From assembly GCA_001767855.1 (NCBI GenBank), contig MEMF01000002.1:557493-621492 (forward strand): 64,000 nucleotides of DNA, given 5' to 3'. Below, in pieces: positions 33,705 to 42,913 of the stretch. The stretch is from Alphaproteobacteria bacterium RIFCSPHIGHO2_01_FULL_41_14. Its GTDB lineage: Bacteria > Pseudomonadota > Alphaproteobacteria > UBA7879 > UBA5542. The translations under genes were made by a program, and so were the position numbers. The notes under the pieces are model-generated. The model was not told the DNA's origin. It was given only the letters and a program-made list of their open reading frames with translations, and did no database searches. Position 1 is the stretch's first letter; each line of letters begins with the position of its first letter.

Positions 33705-35951
33705 TTGAATCATTTCTATTTTGTTTATTTTTTAGTGATGATGGTCGTAGGATATACATCGGTTTCTAGTTCTATGCCTCCGAAGATATCACAAAAAAAA
33801 ACAGACTTTTTGTTGAGGGCTGACCAGATTTCCCATGATAAAGATCTTGGTATTGTGATTGCCAGAGGGAACGTAAAGATTTCAGATGGAATTGAAATTA
33901 TTGAGGCAGACACGGTTACATATAATGAAAAACTCAATTTAGTCTCCGCCTCTAGTCACGTAAGGTTCTATGATAAGAAGGGAGGGATTACTACCGGGAA
34001 CTATATGGAGATTACGGAAGATTTAAAAAACGGCTTTGTGGAAAAGGTTTACGTTTTAACCAAAGATGAAGAAAGGTTTGCCGCAGAGATTGTTACTAAA
34101 GAAGGAGATCTCTCTACGTTCAGAAGAGGTGTTTATTCTCCGTGTGAAATGTGCAAAACAAAACCTTGCAAGCCGCCGATCTGGCAACTACGAGCTTCCC
34201 AAATAAAAAAAGATGATGCGGAAAAAATGGTTTATTATCGGAATGTCTTTTTGGATATCAAGGGAGTTCCTGTTTTCTATTTTCCTTATCTAAATCATCC
34301 TGATCCTTCAGTTACACGAAAAGATGGTCTTTTAATGCCTTTTTTTGGGAACAGTACTTCCTTAGGTATGATAGCGGGGATTCCCTACTACTTTAGTCCT
34401 AATCCAAGTGAAGCAGTGATCATCCGTCCCATTATCATGACCAAAGAAAATCCCATGTTGTCAGGTTCATATAATCGATTATTTAAAAAAGGATCGGTTT
34501 CCCTGTCGGGTAGTATGATTCACACATCAAACATAACGGGGCCTGAGAATGACGAAACAAAGAACAAGGAAAGGATGCATGGTCATTTAATAGGGTCCGG
34601 CTTGTTTGACCTTGACTCTAATTGGCGAGCGCGGGCAAAAATTGAACGGACAACAAGCCCCACTTACTTTAAAAAGTATTATTTTGTAGCGGATGAATCC
34701 TATATAAATAAAAACTATTTAACTAGTTCTTTAAATGTAGAGGGATTCTACGGAAAAAATTATATGTCTGCGGAAGGATTGGATTTTCAAAATCTAAGGG
34801 CAGATGTGAGTAATAAGACCATCCCCTTTGTGGCACCTGTTCTTATTGGGTCTTATGTGACGCCTCCCGGACAATGGGGAGAGTTCTGGTCTATGGACTT
34901 AAATCAAGCTTATATAGATAGAGAGCTAGGAGAACGTGTTGAGCGTATCTCCACAGCAGGCACATTTACGCTACCCCATATTTTTTCAACAGGTGTTGTT
35001 CAGGAACTGAAAGTTTTCTTAAGGGGAGACTATTATGATGTCCGGAAATATCAAATACCAGGAACCCAGTCCAACGTAAATCAAGGCATGGGACGGCTTA
35101 TTCCTGGTGCGGCTCTTACCTTGAAATACCCCCTAATTAATCAATTTGGTAGAAGTAAAAAACTTATTGTAGAGCCTGTTGTTGGCGTTGTTACACTGCC
35201 GAGTGGATTGAATAATTCAAAGTACCCCAATGAGGACAGTCAGAACTTTGAATTTGAAGCCGTGCACTTGATGCAACCACAAAGGTTTGCGGGATTTGAT
35301 CTTATTGATGACGGGCAGAGATTGAATTATGGAGCCCATGTTAATTTATATTCCAAATCAAAGACTCTTCTGCAATTCTTTGCCGGGCAAAGTTATAGTT
35401 TTTCTAAAGAAAATCAATTTGATCCTTTTTGTGGGGTGGGAAAAGGGTTTTCCGATTATGTGGGCCGAGTTGTTTGGTCTCCTCTCGATAATTATCGCCT
35501 TGCTTGGTACTTCAGGTTAGGCAAGAAAAAACTAGACCCTAAAAAGAACACGGTTAGTCTTACAGCAGGCCCCCCCCTCTTTAGAGTGGGGATAGGATAT
35601 ACACAAATCTATCGGACCTTGGTTGGCACTCAGTATGTTCGGAGAGAACAGATAAGCAATAGCATCTCTTCTCAGGTTCATAAAAACTGGACTGTATTTG
35701 TAAGTGAGGCTCGAGAATTTGCATATCAAAAAGGAGAACTCCAGCATGGGGCTGGGTTCATTTATCAAGATGACTGTTTTAAAGTTCGGTTTGATTTCTT
35801 CCGCACCTTTTACCAAGACCGAGATGTTGTGCCTTCAAAAACTGTTATGCTGACAATTGGATTGAAGAATCTTGGCGAGTACTCTACTGGATCAATGGCC
35901 TTGGATAAAGGAGGTCTTTCTTCTTCTTCAGCTATAGCCACTCAATCTTAA
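33705..35951 (+). CDS. lptD: LPS-assembly protein LptD
   Basis: Outer-membrane barrel that inserts LPS in the outer leaflet, with LptE. 748 residues: signal peptide (about 1-23), periplasmic OstA/LptA-like beta-jellyroll (LLRADQISHDKDLGIVIARG..., about 35-150), the Cys segment CEMCKTKPCKPPIWQLRA near 147, then a large C-terminal barrel. TTG start at 33705 is used because it lies after AAGG at 5 bases and yields a proper signal peptide. Last gene of the lpt operon. Confidence 0.93.
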   Translation: MNHFYFVYFLVMMVVGYTSVSSSMPPKISQKKTDFLLRADQISHDKDLGIVIARGNVKISDGIEIIEADTVTYNEKLNLVSASSHVRFYDKKGGITTGNYMEITEDLKNGFVEKVYVLTKDEERFAAEIVTKEGDLSTFRRGVYSPCEMCKTKPCKPPIWQLRASQIKKDDAEKMVYYRNVFLDIKGVPVFYFPYLNHPDPSVTRKDGLLMPFFGNSTSLGMIAGIPYYFSPNPSEAVIIRPIIMTKENPMLSGSYNRLFKKGSVSLSGSMIHTSNITGPENDETKNKERMHGHLIGSGLFDLDSNWRARAKIERTTSPTYFKKYYFVADESYINKNYLTSSLNVEGFYGKNYMSAEGLDFQNLRADVSNKTIPFVAPVLIGSYVTPPGQWGEFWSMDLNQAYIDRELGERVERISTAGTFTLPHIFSTGVVQELKVFLRGDYYDVRKYQIPGTQSNVNQGMGRLIPGAALTLKYPLINQFGRSKKLIVEPVVGVVTLPSGLNNSKYPNEDSQNFEFEAVHLMQPQRFAGFDLIDDGQRLNYGAHVNLYSKSKTLLQFFAGQSYSFSKENQFDPFCGVGKGFSDYVGRVVWSPLDNYRLAWYFRLGKKKLDPKKNTVSLTAGPPLFRVGIGYTQIYRTLVGTQYVRREQISNSISSQVHKNWTVFVSEAREFAYQKGELQHGAGFIYQDDCFKVRFDFFRTFYQDRDVVPSKTVMLTIGLKNLGEYSTGSMALDKGGLSSSSAIATQS

Positions 35952-35973
35952 TGATGTTTTCTATTTGTTTTTA

Positions 35974-36002
35974 TTGTTTAAAACTGTTGGCCGTGTTAAT
36001 AC
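35974..36002 (+). promoter_or_regulatory. Candidate promoter of the ATP/ADP antiporter gene
   Basis: TTGTTT at 35974-35979, 17-base spacer, TAATAC at 35997-36002; 31 bases before the start codon. Moderate match to the sigma-70 consensus in an AT-rich gap after lptD. Confidence 0.3.
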
Positions 36003-36033
36003 TTAAGTATCTGGAACGAATTAGGATCTTATA

Positions 36034-37563
36034 ATGGATATGAATGCTCCTAGGGATGGTTTCTCAACCTTGAGATCCTGGATGTTTCCTGTATATCAAA
36101 ATGAGTTTAAGAAAGTTATTCCGTTAGGCCTGATGATGATCCTCATCAGCTTTAATTTTTGGCTTCTCCATATTTCGAAAGATACTCTCGTCATTTCTGC
36201 TGAGCATTCGGGGGCAGAGGTTATCAATTTTTTAAAAATCCCCATCTTTGTTGTTTCTATTTTTCTTGTCATGGTGTTTACTTGGGGAGCAAACAAACTA
36301 CAACAAAAGACGATTTTCTTTGTTGGTGTGGGAACGTTTCTTTGTTTCTTTTTGTTTTTTAATTACACGATCTACCCCAATAAAGAAGCCTTTCAATTAT
36401 TTTCATCAGATCGACTTGTGGAATTGAAACTCCAATATCCTTGGTTTAAGTGGATGTTCCCTGTCATTTGTTATTGGCCTTACAGCCTTTTTTACATTAT
36501 GTCTGAATTGTGGGGTTCCTTTGTATTAAGCATGCTATTCTGGCAGTTTGCAAACCAAATTACAACCGTTGAACAGTCTCGTCGTTTTTACATGTTGCTG
36601 GGGATGTTTAATGGTATTGGTACCATTCTCTCAGGATTTTTTATTACCCATTATGAGTCAAAGCTAGATGTCTATGTGGCGGATGCCTATGGATCAAAAT
36701 TACATAATTTGCTTTTAGTATTTAGTATCAGTTGTGTATTAATCTTAATCATTTATTATTGGATTCATAAAACAGCCGTTAGACCTGATGAACTATATAA
36801 ATTCTCGGGATCTAAAAACCAAAAGAACAAAATAAAACTATCTTTTGTGGAGAGCTTTAAGTACATACTGCACTCTCGGTATATGGGATATATTGCTTTG
36901 ATTTCAATTGGGTATAATATCTCCATTAACTTTGTTGAGATTACTTGGAAAAGCCAAGTTAAGGAACTGTATCAAAATCCCCTAGCCATTGAATATTATT
37001 TTTCAAAAATAACAATTTATATGGGATTCTTAATTTTCTTTATTGGCTTTTTCGGAGCGGGATTTGTGCGCAGATTTAGTTGGCGTTGTAGTGCGCTGAT
37101 TACCCCCATTGTTATGGTGGTCACCGCCATTCTGTTTTTTATAGTGACTTTATGGCAAGAGTCTTTGGCAACCGTTGCACAGATCCTAAGTATGACTCCC
37201 CTCGTATTCGCCGTTTGGGTAGGTCAGATTCATAACTTATCAAGCCGCAGTTGCAAATATAGTTTTTTTGCGGCCACCAGAGAAATGGCATTCATTCCTC
37301 TGGATGCAGAGCTGAAAGTAAAAGGAAAAGCCGCTGTGGATATCTTGAGTGGCCGTGTTGGAAAAGTTGGTGGATCCGTCGTACAGTCTTTTTTGTTATC
37401 CATCCCGGCGTTAGCCACCCAGCTTGCCATCGCGCCCTATCTGTTAGGTTTTGTTCTGGCTGTGTTTTTCATCTGGGTGATTTCCATTAATTTGCTCAAC
37501 AAAGAATTTTTAAAAATAGCTTATGGCAGCACTACCTCCGACTTTGGGGTAGAAAAAACATGA
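36034..37563 (+). CDS. tlc: ATP/ADP antiporter (nucleotide transport protein, Tlc family)
   Basis: 509 residues with about 11-12 membrane helices. FPVYQNEFKKVIPLGLMMILISFNFWLLHISKDTL-type N-terminus (residues about 18-50), the SELWGSFVLSMLFWQFANQIT segment near 155, and the late AFIPLDAELKVKGKAAVD motif are hallmarks of the family that lets intracellular bacteria and plastids exchange ADP for host ATP. It strongly implies an intracellular lifestyle. Some relatives import other nucleotides or NAD, so strict ATP/ADP exchange is not proven. Its stop overlaps rpiB (ATGA). Confidence 0.94.
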   Translation: MDMNAPRDGFSTLRSWMFPVYQNEFKKVIPLGLMMILISFNFWLLHISKDTLVISAEHSGAEVINFLKIPIFVVSIFLVMVFTWGANKLQQKTIFFVGVGTFLCFFLFFNYTIYPNKEAFQLFSSDRLVELKLQYPWFKWMFPVICYWPYSLFYIMSELWGSFVLSMLFWQFANQITTVEQSRRFYMLLGMFNGIGTILSGFFITHYESKLDVYVADAYGSKLHNLLLVFSISCVLILIIYYWIHKTAVRPDELYKFSGSKNQKNKIKLSFVESFKYILHSRYMGYIALISIGYNISINFVEITWKSQVKELYQNPLAIEYYFSKITIYMGFLIFFIGFFGAGFVRRFSWRCSALITPIVMVVTAILFFIVTLWQESLATVAQILSMTPLVFAVWVGQIHNLSSRSCKYSFFAATREMAFIPLDAELKVKGKAAVDILSGRVGKVGGSVVQSFLLSIPALATQLAIAPYLLGFVLAVFFIWVISINLLNKEFLKIAYGSTTSDFGVEKT

Positions 37564-38000
37564 TGAGAAAAATCTTCATGGGCGCGGATCACGCCGGTGT
37601 TCTTTTTAAAAAAAAATTGAAAAAATATCTTGAGACAAAGGGGTATTTTGTTATTGATTTAGGCTCTTATGAAGAAGACAAGAGTGTGGATTACCCTGAT
37701 TTTGCACGCCTTGTTTGTACACGTGTTTTGGCTGAGAAGGCGATGGGGATTCTTATTTGTGGATCAGGGATAGGGATGAGCATTGTGGCAAACAGATACC
37801 CTGGTATTCGGGCGGCTCTTTGCTGGAACCCAACTGTGGCGAAACTGTCACGAGAGCATGACGATGCGAATATTCTTGTGCTGGGGGCTCGACTCGTTAG
37901 TTATCCATCCGCCAAGGCTTGTGTGGATGTGTTTCTCTCTTCTTCATTTGAGGGGGGGCGACACCAACGACGTGTGGATAAAATAGAGAGTAATCTTTAA
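37560..38000 (+). CDS. rpiB: Ribose 5-phosphate isomerase B
   Basis: Interconverts ribose 5-phosphate and ribulose 5-phosphate. 146 residues with the family's GADHAG motif at residue 8 and the active-site CGSGIGMSIVANR segment near 67, plus REHDDANILVLGAR. ATG at 37560 overlaps the tlc stop; a second ATG three bases on is equally possible. In alphaproteobacteria rpiB commonly precedes glyA, as here. Confidence 0.93.
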   Translation: MMRKIFMGADHAGVLFKKKLKKYLETKGYFVIDLGSYEEDKSVDYPDFARLVCTRVLAEKAMGILICGSGIGMSIVANRYPGIRAALCWNPTVAKLSREHDDANILVLGARLVSYPSAKACVDVFLSSSFEGGRHQRRVDKIESNL

Positions 38001-38033
38001 TCTTATAACAATCTATGAAAGGGAGACTGTTCC

Positions 38034-39359
38034 ATGAAAAGCTTATCCAATTTTCTTTCTGAAGCAGAGTTTCCCACGATTGAGCCTCATTCTTCCAGTG
38101 ATTTTTTTACGAAATCCCTGTCTGACATCGATGCTGAGATCAGCCAGTCTATTCAAGGTGAATTACAGCGTCAGCGTGACCACATAGAACTCATTGCGTC
38201 TGAAAATATTGTTTCCAAGGCCGTCTTAGAAGCTCAAGGGTCTCTCTTAACCAACAAGTATGCGGAAGGATATTCTGGACACCGTTATTATGGGGGATGC
38301 CAGTATGTGGATATTGCAGAGACGTTGGCCATTGAGCGGGTAAAAAAGCTTTTTAATTGTGCTTTTGCCAATGTGCAACCTCATTCAGGAGCTCAAGCAA
38401 ATTTGGCTGCTTTCGTAGCGCTTCTAAATCCAGGAGACTCTTTTCTGGGGATGTCCCTTGATGCGGGGGGGCATTTGACCCATGGGCATCCCATTACCAT
38501 CTCAGGGAAATGGTTCAAACCTTTTGGATATGGTGTAGATAGAGAAACGGGACTGATTAACTATGATGACGTGGAGCGTCTGGCCGTTGAACACAAGCCC
38601 AAACTTATTATAGCGGGAGGGTCTGCCTATTCTCAGGTTATTGACTTTGCTCGGTTCAAGGAGATTGCTCAAAAAGTAGGGGCACATCTCATGGTGGATA
38701 TGGCTCATTATGCAGGTCTTATCGCAGCGGGCGTTTATCCGAGCCCTCTTCCTTATGCAGACGTTTGTACAAGTACTACCCACAAAACGTTGCGAGGGCC
38801 AAGAGGAGGGCTTATTCTCACCAATAACCCTGATATTGCGAAGAAGATTAATTCTGCCGTGTTTCCTGGTGCGCAAGGGGGGCCTTTGATGCACATTATT
38901 GCAGCGAAAGCGGTTGCTTTTAAAGAGGCTCTTGATCCCAGCTTTAAAGAGTACGCGGCTCAAGTCATTAAAAATACCCAAGCCATTTGTTCTTCTTTGT
39001 TAGATAGGGGCTTTCAGATTGTGTCTGGAGGGACTGTCTGTCATTTGATGATGGTTGATTTGCGCGCGAAAAAGATTAGTGGGGTTGAGGCAGAGGCAAC
39101 GTTAGATCGGGCAGGGATTACGTGTAACAAAAATAGCATCCCCTTTGACCCGGCTCCCCCTAAAATTGGGTCAGGCATTCGATTAGGAGCTGCCGCCATT
39201 ACCACGCGCGGGTTTACAGAGTCAGAATGTTATTCCCTTGGGGGGTTCATTGCTGATACCTTAGAGTCTTATGTGGCAACCACGGGACAAAATGAAAAAG
39301 AAGAACAAAGGGTACGAGAAGCAGTTCGCTCTCTTTGCCGGCAACATCCCATTTATTAG
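38034..39359 (+). CDS. glyA: Serine hydroxymethyltransferase
   Basis: Converts serine and tetrahydrofolate to glycine and methylene-tetrahydrofolate. 441 residues; PLP lysine in the motif [14 protein letters not shown] near residue 245, plus LIASENIVS, the [16 protein letters not shown] segment and [10 protein letters not shown]. The N-terminus is about 20 residues longer than E. coli GlyA. A GGGAG ribosome-binding site precedes ATG 38034. First gene of glyA-nrdR-nusB. Confidence 0.97.
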   Translation: MKSLSNFLSEAEFPTIEPHSSSDFFTKSLSDIDAEISQSIQGELQRQRDHIELIASENIVSKAVLEAQGSLLTNKYAEGYSGHRYYGGCQYVDIAETLAIERVKKLFNCAFANVQPHSGAQANLAAFVALLNPGDSFLGMSLDAGGHLTHGHPITISGKWFKPFGYGVDRETGLINYDDVERLAVEHKPKLIIAGGSAYSQVIDFARFKEIAQKVGAHLMVDMAHYAGLIAAGVYPSPLPYADVCTSTTHKTLRGPRGGLILTNNPDIAKKINSAVFPGAQGGPLMHIIAAKAVAFKEALDPSFKEYAAQVIKNTQAICSSLLDRGFQIVSGGTVCHLMMVDLRAKKISGVEAEATLDRAGITCNKNSIPFDPAPPKIGSGIRLGAAAITTRGFTESECYSLGGFIADTLESYVATTGQNEKEEQRVREAVRSLCRQHPIY

Positions 39360-39368
39360 GGGATCCTG

Positions 39369-39809
39369 ATGCGCTGTCCTTTCTGCGGATGTATTGAGAC
39401 CCAAGTCAAAGACTCTCGTCCGTCAGATGACTATTTGGCCATTAGGCGCCGCCGATTTTGTCCGGAGTGTGTATCACGTTTCACCACCTACGAGCGTATT
39501 CAGCTCTCTGATCTGGTGGTGGTGAAGAAAAAAGGAGAACGTGTTCCCTTTGATCGTGAAAAAATGGCGCGGTCCATTTGTACCGCCACACGGAAACGAT
39601 CCATTGATGCGGAACGTATTGAAAAATTGGTGAATGGGGTTGTGCGACGCTTGGAAATGGTTGGAGATCCTGAAATCTCTTCCAAGGTCATCGGAGAAAT
39701 GGTATTAGAGGCTCTAAAGGATTTAGATTTGGTTTCTTATCTTCGCTTTGCTTCTGTGTATAAAGATTTTAAGACCATAGAAGATTTTCATAAGTTTATA
39801 TTGGAATAA
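39369..39809 (+). CDS. nrdR: Transcriptional repressor NrdR
   Basis: Controls ribonucleotide reductase genes in response to dATP/ATP. 146 residues: zinc ribbon (MRCPFCGC...RRRFCPEC) then the ATP-cone domain ([20 protein letters not shown]). Directly downstream of glyA and upstream of nusB; the ribD-ribE-ribH genes usually found between nrdR and nusB are absent. Confidence 0.97.
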   Translation: MRCPFCGCIETQVKDSRPSDDYLAIRRRRFCPECVSRFTTYERIQLSDLVVVKKKGERVPFDREKMARSICTATRKRSIDAERIEKLVNGVVRRLEMVGDPEISSKVIGEMVLEALKDLDLVSYLRFASVYKDFKTIEDFHKFILE

Positions 39810-39811
39810 TA

Positions 39812-40297
39812 ATGGAAGAAAAAAAAGTAAGTGGTTATCGGAAGAAAAGCGCGGCACGCCTCGCCGCTGTGCAGGTTCTTTACACAAAGAAGATGCTGGA
39901 TCTCTCCGACGAAGAAGCTCTTACCAATTTTCAGGAACATTTTTTGGGGAAAAACTTGGGGGAATCCTCTGCCATAAAGCCTGATTCGGCCTTTTTGCGT
40001 CTTTTGGTGAGTGGGGTTTGCGTGCGCGATAAACAATTGTTGGAGCTGATCGAGCCCAACCTCATCGAAACATGGAAAATTGACCGCGTTGATCCTATCA
40101 TTTTGAACATCATCAAATGTGCTGTCTTAGAGTTTCTCACATTCCCAGAGGTGGATACGCCCATCATCATTTCCGAGTATCTAGATGTGACCCATGCTTT
40201 TTTTGATAAAAAAGAGGTGGGCTTTGTGAATGGAATCTTGAATAAGATTGGAAGTATTATACGTCCAAGTGAAGAATATAATGTACCCTTAAATTAG
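39812..40297 (+). CDS. nusB: Transcription antitermination factor NusB
   Basis: RNA-binding partner of NusE/S10 in rRNA antitermination. 161 residues, all-helical. SAARLAAVQVLYTKK at the N-terminus, and the C-terminal segment EFLTFPEVDTPIIISEYLDVTHAFFDKKEVGFVNGILNKI are typical. Two bases after nrdR. It is convergent with the protease gene, six bases apart. Confidence 0.93.
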   Translation: MEEKKVSGYRKKSAARLAAVQVLYTKKMLDLSDEEALTNFQEHFLGKNLGESSAIKPDSAFLRLLVSGVCVRDKQLLELIEPNLIETWKIDRVDPIILNIIKCAVLEFLTFPEVDTPIIISEYLDVTHAFFDKKEVGFVNGILNKIGSIIRPSEEYNVPLN

Positions 40298-40303
40298 GAC
40301 CCC

Positions 40304-41371
40304 CTAAGACTGCCTCTTTCCAATCATACTTTCAATCCAGTCTTTATGAGGAAAGAGGGTGGCGAGGATAATATCACACTTCAAGTAGTGAGGAAGGGGA
40401 GGGTTAGATGGTACAAAATAAGATTCCAACCCACGGGTAGGTATAATTTTAGGAGGGATGAACTGGGGGTTTATTTGTGCAGATTTTTCAAAATCTTGTG
40501 ATAGTTTGGGATATTGTCCAAAATAGGTTTCTTCAATAAGATATTGTTTCTTATCCTCATCCAATTCTGGTGCCTGATTTCCTCCAGAAATAATACCAAT
40601 GCAATTTCCCTGTTCATCAAAAGCTGGCCCGCCACTGTCCCCATTTCCAGCAACACCTGCTGGAGTTTTATATACCGTTATATCTGGCTGAAAGGGGGTT
40701 AGAAAAAGTATATGATTGGGCAGAGTTCGAACTCTTTGATTCAATGTCTTTGTTATACCATCCCTCTCTAGCATAATGGTCGTGCATTCTGTTTCTGCAG
40801 AAAAATTTATTTCCGGGAGAGCCCAGGCATAAGATCCTCGTTTTTTCCCATCTCGCAGTAAATAATTTCCTAGAAGATGACCTGTGTCGCCATATCCTAC
40901 TGAGGCATAGACCTTATTGATAAGCTGCTCAACAGGGGCAAAACGAACGGGGGCAAGAGGTATGTCCAACAGAGGACAATCAAGCAGGAAAAGGCCGAGG
41001 TCATAACAAGTGTAATCTATCGTTTCTGGACTTTTATCTCGGCTTACTTCTAGATATCTGGGATGAATAAAAGCTTTTCCTGTTATAAGGTGGTCGTCTA
41101 ATTGAAAGGAAATATGGGAGAGTTCCTCAGGGCTAGTCTCAAAAATATGAGCACAGGTTAGAACAGCCTTTCCTCTTAGAGACGGTGGCCCCAGGTCTAC
41201 GAGTGTGCCTGATCCACAGATTCCTGTTTTAGAAATGAAGGCACCAACGGAGCGGTATTGTTGACCAAGGGCAATAAATGCCGCATCAGGGCATTCACTG
41301 CAATGCGTGCTGGCACTTGCATTACAAAACAAAAAAGAGAGGGTAATGCAAAGGAAAAAAATCATTCTCAT
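40304..41371 (-). CDS. Exported trypsin-like serine protease
   Basis: 355 residues. Signal peptide MRMIFFLCITLSFLFCNASA with probable cleavage near residue 20. A complete chymotrypsin-fold catalytic triad can be read: His75 in LTCAHIF, Asp124 in YDLGLFLLD, Ser246 in GNGDSGGPAF. Several cysteines lie near the mature N-terminus (HCSECPD). There is no PDZ domain, so it is not a DegP/HtrA. AGGGA precedes the ATG. The long C-terminal tail (about 275-355) is Pro-rich and has no recognised domain. Substrate unknown; periplasmic or secreted. Confidence 0.85.
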   Translation of the reverse strand: MRMIFFLCITLSFLFCNASASTHCSECPDAAFIALGQQYRSVGAFISKTGICGSGTLVDLGPPSLRGKAVLTCAHIFETSPEELSHISFQLDDHLITGKAFIHPRYLEVSRDKSPETIDYTCYDLGLFLLDCPLLDIPLAPVRFAPVEQLINKVYASVGYGDTGHLLGNYLLRDGKKRGSYAWALPEINFSAETECTTIMLERDGITKTLNQRVRTLPNHILFLTPFQPDITVYKTPAGVAGNGDSGGPAFDEQGNCIGIISGGNQAPELDEDKKQYLIEETYFGQYPKLSQDFEKSAQINPQFIPPKIIPTRGLESYFVPSNPPLPHYLKCDIILATLFPHKDWIESMIGKRQS

Positions 41372-41427
41372 CGGTTCGTCCCTGTTTAGTGTATTTTATT
41401 TAAAATAAACGTTTCGCACAATATTTG

Positions 41428-42372
41428 TTAAAAAACATTACCCCACTCCTTGTTTTTAGCAGAAGGATAGAGGAGTGCATTTGACTTCGAGATGGTTTTT
41501 CTTTTGACACCGTCGGGGGTGCAGAGGTCAAATCGGATGTGTCCTTTTCCTTTCAATGGTTTTTTCAAGATCCGCTCCCCGAGAGGGGCAGCAGGGTTTT
41601 TGGTAGCAATAAGGTACGAAAACTTTTCATCCTCATACCCCAGATTTCCTCTTTTGATGAGTTTATGTAAAGAGGTTCTCTTCACGCGCACAGAAAAATG
41701 GCACCAATCTTTAGGTGCGTCCGAGAGAGGGCAGGGGCCATTATGCCCACAGGGAGCAGCAAAAAATGCCCCCTGATCTTGCAAAAAACGACGGGCATTT
41801 AAGATGGTCTGAAACCCGTTCGGCGTACCAGGTTCGGTGAGGATCAGGGCAGACTTTGTAGCGTCCCAATACTTTTCCAGAAGAGCGTCTTGATCCTTCA
41901 TTTCCCCTAAGGAATAAGAAAAAGACACCAAGTCATAAGCTTTGGGAGGATCAAATCGTCCCGCGTCTTCTTGGATAAGGGAGAGGGAAGGTTCTTTGTC
42001 TATAAACATGGTCAAGAGCTCGAACATGAATCTGTTATTTTCCAGAAGGGAGATGTCAGAGAGAGCGGGATAAAGGTCTTTCATCGCCCAATAAGACGCC
42101 CCCGGTCCACACCCAATATCCAGGTAAGAAGTGGGGGTAATACCCGTTACTTTTTTTAATTCTTCTAAGGTGTAACCCAAGACTTGAAACGTAGCAGGAA
42201 GGCGGGCAAGCGCATAAGCTACACCTTCTTCCCCAGACTGAATGTTCTTTTTTTGTTCTGAACTTGTTCTGTACTTCAAAGAGACAGCGGCGTAAGATTT
42301 TTGATAGAGGGAAGGATTGCTTTCAAAAAGAAATTGGATTTTCTGGTAGAGATGGGATGGAAAAGTCTTCAG
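41428..42372 (-). CDS. Rsm22 family methyltransferase-like ribosome factor (CTG start proposed)
   Basis: Rsm22/METTL17 proteins help assemble the small ribosomal subunit and carry an Fe-S cluster. The SAM-binding fold is plain (YLDIGCGPGASYWAM), and the Cys-rich segment C-G-H-x-x-P-C-P...DWCHFS supplies cluster ligands. The first standard start in frame is TTG 42279 (283 residues), but the frame continues upstream with family-like sequence (FPSHLYQKIQFLFE, SYAAVSLKYR) to CTG at 42372, preceded by AGAGGG at 6 bases. I take CTG as start (314 residues). The stop of iscX (42376) is in the same frame, two codons upstream. Confidence 0.8.
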   Translation of the reverse strand: MKTFPSHLYQKIQFLFESNPSLYQKSYAAVSLKYRTSSEQKKNIQSGEEGVAYALARLPATFQVLGYTLEELKKVTGITPTSYLDIGCGPGASYWAMKDLYPALSDISLLENNRFMFELLTMFIDKEPSLSLIQEDAGRFDPPKAYDLVSFSYSLGEMKDQDALLEKYWDATKSALILTEPGTPNGFQTILNARRFLQDQGAFFAAPCGHNGPCPLSDAPKDWCHFSVRVKRTSLHKLIKRGNLGYEDEKFSYLIATKNPAAPLGERILKKPLKGKGHIRFDLCTPDGVKRKTISKSNALLYPSAKNKEWGNVF

Positions 42373-42375
42373 AGT

Positions 42376-42570
42376 TTACCCTCTTTCGTCTAACCAGGCC
42401 ATTTGGATGGCTTCCAGAAGGGATTCGCTGCTGTGTTCGGGGTCATCATCGAAGTTTTCTAGATTTTGAACCCATGTCCATAAATCAGTAAACCGGATAT
42501 TCAGAATATCAACGTCGGGATATTTTTCCTCAAGCGCTATGGCGATGTCATAAATATCCGTCCACTTCAT
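42376..42570 (-). CDS. iscX: Fe-S cluster assembly protein IscX
   Basis: Small acidic regulator of IscS, 64 residues (family about 66). MKWTDIYDIAIALEEKYPD at the N-terminus, then DILNIRFTDLWTWV and NFDDDPEHSSESLLEAIQMAW are diagnostic. ATG 42570 lies 5 bases after the ferredoxin stop; a longer frame to 42651 would run into the ferredoxin gene. The rest of the isc operon is not in the window. Confidence 0.88.
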   Translation of the reverse strand: MKWTDIYDIAIALEEKYPDVDILNIRFTDLWTWVQNLENFDDDPEHSSESLLEAIQMAWLDERG

Positions 42571-42575
42571 GGGGA

Positions 42576-42902
42576 TTACATCATGTTGCGGGTGGCGGCG
42601 GGTAATTTTACCACCAGGCCATCTAGCTCTTCTGTCATGATAATCTGGCATCCCAAGCGAGACGTGTGGGTAAGGCCAAAGGCAAGATCCAGCATGTCTT
42701 GTTCGTCTTCTGAGGCTTCAGGCAACACGTCAAACCAATCAGGCTCCACCACAACGTGGCAGGTTGAACAAGCGAGGGAGCCTTCGCATGCGCCTTCTAA
42801 ATCCACATTATTCTGATGGGCAATTTCCAGGACCGACAGTCCTATAGGGGCATCGACTTCTTTTCTCGTCCCATCCTGGTAAATAAAAGTAATTTTGGGC
42901 AT
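42576..42902 (-). CDS. fdx: 2Fe-2S ferredoxin (ISC type)
   Basis: Electron donor for Fe-S cluster assembly. 108 residues with the adrenodoxin-type cysteine pattern C-x5-C-x2-C ([10 protein letters not shown], residues 39-48) and the last cysteine in SRLGCQIIM near 84. GGAGA precedes the ATG. It sits between RNase D and iscX on the same strand with gaps of 11 and 5 bases. Confidence 0.93.
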   Translation of the reverse strand: MPKITFIYQDGTRKEVDAPIGLSVLEIAHQNNVDLEGACEGSLACSTCHVVVEPDWFDVLPEASEDEQDMLDLAFGLTHTSRLGCQIIMTEELDGLVVKLPAATRNMM

Positions 42903-42913
42903 TCTACAGTCTC

